Assembly: GCA_013433145.1 (NCBI GenBank)
Contig: CM024188.1
Span: 7,725,001-7,789,000, forward strand
Length of the DNA: 64,000 bases
Direction of reading: 5' to 3'
Origin: Ascaris suum
Lineage: Eukaryota > Nematoda > Chromadorea > Rhabditida > Ascarididae
The notes beneath the pieces were generated by a model. It ran no database searches. It saw only the letters and a program-made list of their open reading frames with translations, and was not told the origin of the DNA. A program made the translations under genes and the position numbers. This document shows positions 57,001 to 64,000 of this stretch, one piece after another (the stretch's first letter is position 1; each line of letters begins with the position of its first letter).

Positions 57001-60000
57001 ACTTGTCATTTATTTTCTGTCTAGCGCCTTCTGTGGCCAAAGAAGTAGCGATGACAGCAAAAGTGTTACTAAATTATCGTATACCGTTTACTGAAAATAG
57101 CTTATTAAATAAAGATATAAGTGAAAAAAGGTGCAGTGTGCCCGATGCGAACTTAGGATGTTTACAAATAACACTATGATTAAAGTATTGAATATTCAGT
57201 TTAGCTTACAACCTAATTAGGTTCCAACTACGATCACACTATTTCGTTTCCAGCAGTGCTTTTCTGATAAACTGCTCACTGATCGCAAATATCTTTTTAA
57301 CCATTCCTAAAGACGTTTTTGACCATTTTTTCATGTTTTTTTGAGAGAGTTCGTTACATTTCTGCTTGTTTCTGCTCTGCGCGCCGATTTTTGCTTTATT
57401 GATGTATTTAGATTACTTTTGTCTTGAAATAAACGAAAATTGCGATTTTTTGAGTTGTGAAGTAGAGTTTTGTTCAGTGCTGTTTCTGCGATATTATCGA
57501 TGGAAGTGCTGAAGTAGTAGTCGGAGCAGTCCCAGGGGGTATGTGTGTTTATTAATACTGAACATGCCTTGCTTTTACTTTTCGCAAGCCAGGTTTACTT
57601 TGCATTTGCCCATTTTCAACCCAAAGGCTTGAGATGACTAAAGTGGGATGGGGTTTTCATGAACAACCTCCTATGGCCGCGATGCTGAACTATATAATGG
57701 TTTCCAAGACGGTTTTAAAATTAAAACAGCGATTTTAACATTGCAGCTTGGTCAGCTTATTCGAACATTTTATAAAGTGTAGCACAACTTGACACATTTT
57801 CAAGACAGTAAAGACAAATGTTGTCTAAATAAGTAGGCTGGAAATGCGGCTGTACGGAGGGATGGAGTAAAGCAATCCTTGGATGACTAAATTTTTGCAA
57901 CGAAGACTTATGCTGCAGCTGAAACGGTCCCGATAAATTGACAGCGTCTCAAAATTTCATCGTAACTCCTTGCGCTACTTTGAGATGTGAGTTTCACTGT
58001 GACGTTCATCTAGGATTTCTTCCGATGAAGAAGGACTGATAACGGTTCGAAACCATGTTGCATGTTAATTTCTATGCAAAGAGAATGCGGGTGCGGAAAG
58101 GTTGGGATGGAAAGAACTTAAAGCGATAGATAGCTGTCAGAACTTATGGGTAAAGAACGAGGAAAAGGCTGTGAAATAAAAAATAGCAAAAATTTTATAA
58201 TATGGTTGGATGATTAAATTTTTGCAAGAAAAAGGTACGATGCAGCTGAAAAAGTCCTGGTAAATTGCCTGATACGAAAACATGTGGACTTTTCGTTGCA
58301 CCCTTGTTAACTTTTCTTTCCTTAATCTTACCGTCCTCAACTCTCTCCACGTTTTTGTGCGGAGATAAGCAAGGCGTCGTTTTCAACTGTTCGGCTCCTC
58401 TGCACATATTGGGGACATCTGCATGAAACGTTAGAGGTCCCGTTCCAGGGCACGCGAAGAAGTGTTAAAGTAACGTAACGTGCAGACCAATCGAATAATT
58501 ATTAGTCACCTTTACGAGAAAATGTGAGCTTGGCGTCTTCAGTGCAAACTCACTACAAGCTGAAAGCTAAAAAGTTCGACATTCCCTCAGGTGTTTAATA
58601 GTATGTATCAATTCTTCGTAGTATCATCGCCTACCTCTCTGCTTTGGACTCTAAAGCTTCTGTTTAGCGTTTTTTAAATAAATAAAAGAGACAGTGCTTT
58701 CAACTTTTCCGGAAGCCCTTCTAGGTGGGTGAGGCAGCATTCTTGTTTGTTGTATCGATTGCCAACGAAAGCATTATGTTGAGCACAGGTGCACAACAAC
58801 CCGCTCTTTGCAAGCAACGCACGGACCGCTTGAAAAATTTTTCAACGAGCACTGGGTCACATGCTCTCAGATATCGAACTAACCTCGCTGCAGGAGCTCT
58901 TTGTGTCCATCAGGTAAATTAAACTCATGAGTTGCTAAGCCTAGCCTGACGAAGTCTGTGGGTATAATCTACACTAAGCGGATGTACTATCCCGAATTCT
59001 GTTACAGTTCTTGACGTACGCTGTGCGTTGTTGGCACTTGAATCGCCAAGAGTGCATAAGGCACATTTGTTATGTGATTTAAGGACTGAACCAGCTACGA
59101 ATTCATACACTAAAGACCAATGCAGCCAATGGAGGACTGTCGCATTTTTGCATTTAGGAAGCTCACTGTGCCGGTAAATGAAATACGAAAGCGCTTATCG
59201 TGCCATCCTTCTTGACACGCTTATCCATAAAAATGGGGGATAGCTTCCAGAAATGACAAAACTTTTGTGTCATTTCTGGAAGACATACTGATCAAGAATT
59301 TCACTCATAGCAGTGGATCGCTTTGCGAAATTTTATTGAAAACCCTGAGGAAGGATTTTCTCTAAATCTGTTGAAACAGAGGATGCTCGAATAGCGACAT
59401 TAATGTGCAAAATGCACGCGTATAAATGAGCATCCCATATTTCTTCTAATATTTCTTTGCTGCGTTTGCGCGTTGTTTTGTCACACAGAGCATATAACTC
59501 AAAATTTGCAGTCTTAGAACTTTTCGTGCTCAGGCCGTGCATGCAAGTTATTGTTCAAAGAAGGAGGAGAACGTAGCGAGTCATGATCTAATGCTGACCT
59601 AGGCTGGGCTTCATGTCGAAAAACGTAGCTAGTCCTCCTATAGGAGGCACCAGCAATACACCTTAGTTGAGTTTGCCCTAGTCATGTTTTCTCATATGCG
59701 GCTGAGTTGCTGGTGAGCTCACAGAACAGCCAAGCGCTTGGCGTTACGCTGCATTTTTCGTCGCTTTTATTGGCTTCAATGTCTATCAGGTTTAATTCTA
59801 TTGCCATTTTTCACAGTGTTTTTAATAAACACTTTTATAGCGCCTTGCGGACTCGACAAATTTTTGAGACGAGGCGTAGCTGCTTTACACTGTAGTTAGT
59901 TGAAGAAAGCGTGAAGCGAAGTTTTGAATAAAAAAGACAGCATGAGATCACTGCGACGAGCAGAACTGTTATATAATATAAGTAATATCACGCATATGTA

Positions 60001-63000
60001 TTAGTTCAGTGTTGTACGACAAAGTGTAGATTCATGCAACAAAATGCACGTCTGGAGTTCAGTCAGTTATTGAAAATGTATAAAACCAAATTTTGCTGAC
60101 GAATTATTGGCATAGAGACAGCCAATGTCGCAACGACCTCAGACGTTCTGAGAATGGGAAGATCGATTTCCTGAAATTCATAAGCGTCCGTTCGTGATGA
60201 TTCTAAAGTTCTTTGAACAACGTGCTGCTGACCGTGGTATCGAAATGCCTGTATTTTTTTTGGACTTAAGGTGACATGACGAGAAGCTGGCCTACAGATG
60301 GGCTTATTGAAGGAGAGTGGGCGTCTCCACGCTCTCGCACACACCACCACCACTCGACAACTGTCTCCTCTTCCGTAGATTTGTTGCGAAAATAAAGTGT
60401 AAACTTCGTTTTCGCACGTCGATTTTGTGCATACTTTTACGAGTGCAATGAACTGAATTCCAAAAGAAGGTCATTTGAGTCTAGGAAGCAACAGAGCAAC
60501 ATTCGGCTACCCACGTGATTGAGCTTGCCTGTCGTTTGTTATTGTTTTACAGCAGACGCTAAGTTGGCACTGGAAGGCGACTACTAAGACGAAATTGATA
60601 AACGAGAAGATCACTTTAACAACAAAGAAGGAGGCAGGAGGTGACGTAGTTGAAGGAAGGTGGAACCGTCTATGCGCATTAAGAAAACAATAAAAAGGGA
60701 AAGAAGCCTTAGTTAGGACGTCTGAAAATATTACAATATTTATGTGAAAAAGCATATGGAGGAATCATCGGCGGTAGGAAGTCTTTGGTATCGGGGGCTG
60801 TTGTGCCGCAGGAGTGTGAAAGTCGCAATTTTTTAACAAGGTGATGAAGGAGCATCCGTATGATCGTATGATTTCATATGAAAATCAAAATAGCAATTAC
60901 ATTTGAGAAGCAAGTCATGTGCGCACTTATCACTTGAAAAAAAAAAAGATTTCAGCTCCAGAGATCTTAGTACCAACTCCTGTGAGATGATTTTGACTAC
61001 TCGCCAAAGTGGAGCAGTTTTCTAGTTTCCTCCAAGCACATATATAATGAGACCACTTACGGAACAGTCCACATTTTTCAAGTTAAAAAATGGAAGTGGA
61101 CAACAACTATGAGTTTGTTTTTGAAATTAGAAAAAGGAATGGCGCAACTTCGAACAGGAAGTTTTTAAAGCCCTAAAAAATGCCTTGTTATCTCCAAAGA
61201 ATGCCGTGTTATCTCTGTATTGGGGGGTCTTCACAAACTCTTCTTGTTTAGTTCGCCATCAACACAAGGTTGACAAGTACCATGGTAACCACTGTAACTG
61301 CCATGTTTTGTGAGTATCTATTATAGGAGAAATCCTTCCATGCCATAGTCGTGTCAAGCACTGTCAGAGTGGGGGTGGAGAGGGCAACGAAATCTGCGAG
61401 AAAAATTGGTCAGAATTTGCGTTCTAGTTCGATTCTAGGCTTCTGTGGAGGGAGCAACTATTGCAAGTTCGTATTTAAGAGATTTCTTTGGTCATTGTCT
61501 CTTTACTGAGGTTTTATGAAACCAAAAAACTGAGGTGATTTCTTTGAAGTTCTCTCCTCATAATGATGATCCAAAATTAATATGGCAACTCACTGAGCAA
61601 TTTCCTCGTGAAAGGTTTTTCATACACTCTGGATACGTAGTGCTAATATGACACCGGGAAGAGTTCTACGAGAGATCGTCGGAAAGATGCTTATTTTAGC
61701 ATTGTTTATTCTAAACAAGGAAGCGCCATCATTCTTGCACAGCTTTGCTTACTCCTTCGGGACTTGCAGTTTCCAATATTTAAGAGAAAACGCGCCAGCC
61801 ATTGTGATCGGCCGAAAAGTGTTATGCATGATCCGGGTCAAGACATCAGTTCTGCACCATACGGCATTGGCAATTAATAGCCCATTCAAGTTCATGCATC
61901 AAATTAGTCATGCTATACACTAACCTGCCAAGCTTAATGAGAGCTTTTGCATAATGTGGCATCAGATTAGCACTTGATCTAATAAACATTTTGAGGTATA
62001 TGCTGCAAAATGTTTTCATTTCAAACTGCAAGTTGAGAGAAATGATCAGACGCGTTTGCCAATAAACGATTGAGAAGGAATATCTGAGGAATAAAGCACG
62101 ACATCAGTCGTGGCACAAAGTCGAAGAGTAGGTGAATGTTGCTCAAGAATTCGTGACAAAATTTTATGTCATTCAAGATGAAATTGTCAGTCCAATAAAT
62201 ATCCTCACTAAAACATATGAAATGCTTGCTAGTCGAAAAAAACGGCAAATAGCAAATGTGCAGATGTCATTTTGTATGCTTAGAGACAGGTGCGTTTAAG
62301 TATTCATGGCGGCTAATCTTATGCGCTTTTCTCTTCCATTTATGATGAAAGGAAAACAAAATCAGCAATCCAAACATAGATTGACAATTACGCGCCATGC
62401 TTAAGAATTTTGCGTCAGCGAGGTCTCTATGGTGAAACTCGAATTCCAGCTGCATAACTTTGCCAGTATAAAACCTAAGATGTAATTAAAAAGCTTATGA
62501 AGTTTCCATTGGTTCTCTCCAGCTTTACTTTTCTCGAATTTGCCGTTTTCCATCCGCCTTCTTTCAGTTCGTTTCTTCCTGAAACGCGCCGTAAGATTTG
62601 CTATAACCGGCAGTAAAATGAAATGAAGTAAATTCTGTTCTGCCTAAACGATTTCTTAACAGATTTGCATCATTTGAAGATATACTTGCCAGATATATGG
62701 CTCATTAGACCAATGTGGGTTTCGGTGATTTCTTCTGGTAACTTTCTAGCTGCAAATGGCGATGTTGGGCGAGAAGCATTCTGCGGCATTTCCACAGTTT
62801 TTCGCGCTCCATAATCTTATCCCAACTAATTTTTAAATTTTGTTATCTATGTCGTAAGGTTCGCCTCATGTGAAGTCACTACATCAATGTCTAATCACAC
62901 AAACTGAGGTTACGAGCAATTTTAGGTTTATCTTTACAATAATCCATGGGACTGCGGTTGCCTCATCGATGAGCTAAAGCGACACATGAACGAACGCTAC

Positions 63001-63309
63001 GGATACCGATGGGAGCTACGATACGAGCAAACACAGTGCGCGACACCTGAAGATCTGCGTGGAGCTGTGATTGTGCGTCTCAATCACATATCGGACTGTG
63101 CGGTTCTGTTTGGTGCTCGATACGGTCTCTCACAAGCCAGTGAGCTCAGTATCCTCCTTGCCGCACTCATTATTATCGCACTTATCTCCTCAACAGTCAT
63201 TCTGCTTGCGTATTACCGAAGGGAAAGACGGCAGAAAAAGGTTGTCATTAAATCATTGTTGTACATGGGTCTGCTATTTAAGCGTTTGCTATCAAGAGAG
63301 TTCAGTTAA
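54043..63309 (+). CDS. LRR transmembrane receptor with a 7.5-kb intron
   Basis: Exon 54043-55449 (donor GTGACT, phase 0) and exon 62926-63309 (acceptor ATTTTAG) give about 596 residues. Order: signal peptide (MFSLLILLIIHTFHSSSALS); LRR N-cap region with CPPQCECEE; about 14 leucine-rich repeats such as LEVLDLRGNNIDHITISIF and LSTLDLADNGILEIASHAF; LRR C-cap VYLYNNPWDCGCLIDELK completed by two later Cys; membrane helix ILLAALIIIALISSTVILLAY; and basic RRERRQKK. The join restores a continuous last repeat into the C-cap, which makes the pairing of distant exons firm. Start choices are ATG 54043, 54082 or 54112; TTTCAG at 54070-54075 may be a trans-splice acceptor favouring the later two. The 3' end is uncertain: the frame stops at 63309 but AAAAAG/GTTGTC could be a donor to exons beyond the window. 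Cell-surface recognition or adhesion is inferred from architecture. Confidence 0.87.
54070..54075 (+). promoter_or_regulatory. Possible trans-splice acceptor TTTCAG
   Basis: It lies inside the longest frame of the LRR gene, 7 bases before the in-frame ATG 54082. Splicing a leader here would give a protein starting at 54082 or 54112, immediately before the hydrophobic signal core. Confidence 0.4.
56050..57009 (-). CDS. Probable antisense gene nested in the LRR intron
   Basis: Minus-strand pieces with strong coding character: an ATG frame 57009-56797 (MTSEAADASFGLKYVENSLF..., basic); an exon 56351-56256 bracketed by ATATTGCAG and GTAAGC, phase 0 at both ends (YEIELKRRKDAETTNSMNV); and 56197-56050 after TTCTCATTAG, phase 0 (ERMSEKYLAYSEYNKYVSKG). 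In the last piece the frame breaks at a GGGG run (about 56134-56138); shifted by one base it continues YYARARDVHIVVVETEIPYA to TAA. How the first piece joins the second is unresolved. I do not recognise the family. The shift may be an assembly error or a pseudogene lesion. Confidence 0.42.
56656..56838 (+). CDS. Possible 60-codon ORF, unknown
   Basis: ATG frame (MNFYCAAKQIETIELPISQQ...) with coding-like content and an internal GTGAGG donor after the Pro-Pro-Gly-Leu-Val stretch. The minus strand is also open here, so only one of the two can be real; the antisense model next to it is preferred. Confidence 0.2.
   Translation: MNFYCAAKQIETIELPISQQQRILSNLMDEHAAAPPGLVGEGSGDISSMPLMISFIRFHV
57878..58275. 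repeat. Diverged direct repeat, about 65 bp, 325 bp apart
   Basis: Segments near 57881-57947 and 58207-58273 share TGGATGA(C/T)TAAATTTTTGCAA and then (A/G)TGCAGCTGAAA... with scattered differences. They look like two old copies of a short element in the LRR intron; no larger unit was delimited. Confidence 0.6.
58725..58913 (+). CDS. Splice-bracketed 63-codon exon in the LRR intron
   Basis: Acceptor CCCTTCTAG and donor CAG/GTAAAT enclose exactly 189 bases, open throughout in phase 0/0 (VGEAAFLFVVSIANESIMLS ... LAAGALCVHQ). The surrounding LRR intron is also phase 0, so inclusion would keep the receptor frame and insert 63 residues between the last repeat and the C-cap. It could equally be an exon of a nested gene. 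No family recognised. Confidence 0.35.
59244..59282. repeat. Short inverted repeat, 15-bp arms
   Basis: CTTCCAGAAATGACA and its exact complement flank a 9-base A/C/T centre that itself can pair partly. Located in the LRR intron. Not followed by a U-tract typical of small RNA genes. Confidence 0.85.
61770..61877 (+). CDS. Possible terminal exon in the LRR intron
   Basis: After GACTTGCAG a phase-0 frame of 35 codons runs to TAA (FPIFKRKRASHCDRPKSVMH... SSAPYGIGN). A competing ATG frame (61648-61923) overlaps it. It reads like a basic cytoplasmic or C-terminal tail. If used in the LRR transcript instead of 62926 it would give a receptor without C-cap and membrane helix. Confidence 0.25.
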   Translation, partial: FPIFKRKRASHCDRPKSVMHDPGQDISSAPYGIGN

Positions 63310-64000
63310 GTGGTCGGGCTTAAATTTCACAGTGATCTAGCTTAGGCTTTTCCTCATTCTTTCGGCATGTGCAATCCAACTCCCTTCTGCTTTACTGCAG
63401 ATTTTTAGTTGAGCGATTAGCTTGTTGAAGCTATGTTATCTAAAGCAACTGACGACAACGCCGTTGCCGTCGATTCCGCTAATAATGGGATCTCAGTCAA
63501 TCATTTGTTGAATCAAAAGTGTTGAATGAAAATTTCGGCCGCTTTCCAGTATAGTTGTCGTCGACCTGCTTAAGTAACCTGACCTCAGCAGGCGAGTGAT
63601 TTAACAGAGAGTGTTTTTCCAGTTAGCAAAAAAAAACTTGTCAAATAGGCCGTTACGCTGCTTTTCAGTGTCAGAAACTGTTTCAAAGAACTTATGTGTT
63701 TTTTCCATTTATTTCGCAAAATTTTGTCCGATTGAAGCGCAAAGAAACTGCGGTGCAGCAGGCTGCAAAAAGCGCCGGAAGCGTTGAAAATGATATAGAC
63801 CAGAGCGCAAAGTGTTCTTTAATTAGGCTTTGAATAGAAGCAGTTACTGCATTTTTCTAGAGACGTGTTTTTTTTGCATATTGCGTTCTTGAACTGCAGT
63901 CTATCCGTAAATTAGAAACTCTCGGCAAAGCTTTTACGAACTACTAAGGTATAACTTTTCTAAAAGACCACATCACGACGCTTAGAAAAAAACTGAATGG
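63310..64000. other. 3' flank or further intron of the second LRR gene
   Basis: No open exon is recognised. If the weak donor at 63240 is used, this is intron and the receptor's tail exons lie beyond the window. Confidence 0.4.

Larger units (their letters stand above)
55450..62925 (+). other. Large intron of the second LRR gene
   Basis: 7,476 bp. Besides the antisense gene, exon-like segments and repeats listed separately, it holds no recognised mobile element. Immediate read-through of the donor would add 16 mainly hydrophobic residues to a stop at 55500. Confidence 0.75.

Overview
This is eukaryotic DNA, most probably from a nematode. It is AT-rich. Exons are short and separated by introns of tens to thousands of bases, with GT donors and short nematode-type acceptors (TTTTCAG, TTTGCAG, TTTTAG). 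Gene families point the same way: a class 3 lipase with a cysteine-rich N-terminus, a paired-box gene carrying only the PAI half of the domain, and LRR/Ig membrane receptors. Gene density is low and no RNA gene was recognised. A strongylid- or ascarid-like parasitic nematode would fit, but the species cannot be fixed from the sequence. All gene models were spliced by eye from splice signals, reading phase and homology.

Layout. 1.3-5.6 kb (minus): a four-exon Pax-like transcription factor gene with one (AT)n tract in an intron. 7.0 kb: a perfect 35-bp palindrome. 9.5-11.1 kb (minus): the 3' part of an unrecognised multi-exon gene. 11-19 kb: mostly featureless apart from a few weak ORFs. 19.7-25.1 kb (plus): an eight-exon class 3 lipase gene, complete apart from one missing base in exon 6. 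25.2-25.4 kb (minus): a last exon with a membrane segment like that closing ionotropic receptors. 30.0-35.2 kb (plus): a second copy of the lipase gene with the same exon order, clearly decayed. 36.6-39.1 kb (plus): a two-exon LRR-Ig-FnIII-like single-pass receptor. 44.9-47.2 kb (plus): two related small genes for secreted proteins, plus further orphan exons. 54.0-63.3 kb (plus): a second LRR membrane receptor whose two exons are split by a 7.5-kb intron; that intron holds a probable antisense gene and isolated exon-like segments.

How the genes relate. The lipase pair is a tandem duplication with one copy dying. The two LRR receptors lie on the same strand about 15 kb apart but differ in architecture (LRR-Ig-FnIII-TM against LRR-TM), so they are neighbours rather than a recent duplication. 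The small secreted pair shares intron position, intron phase and sequence motifs and may be an undescribed family. Two otherwise good coding regions (lipase exon 6 and the antisense gene in the LRR intron) are each broken by one base in a short C or G run, so read-level checking of this assembly matters before calling them pseudogenes.
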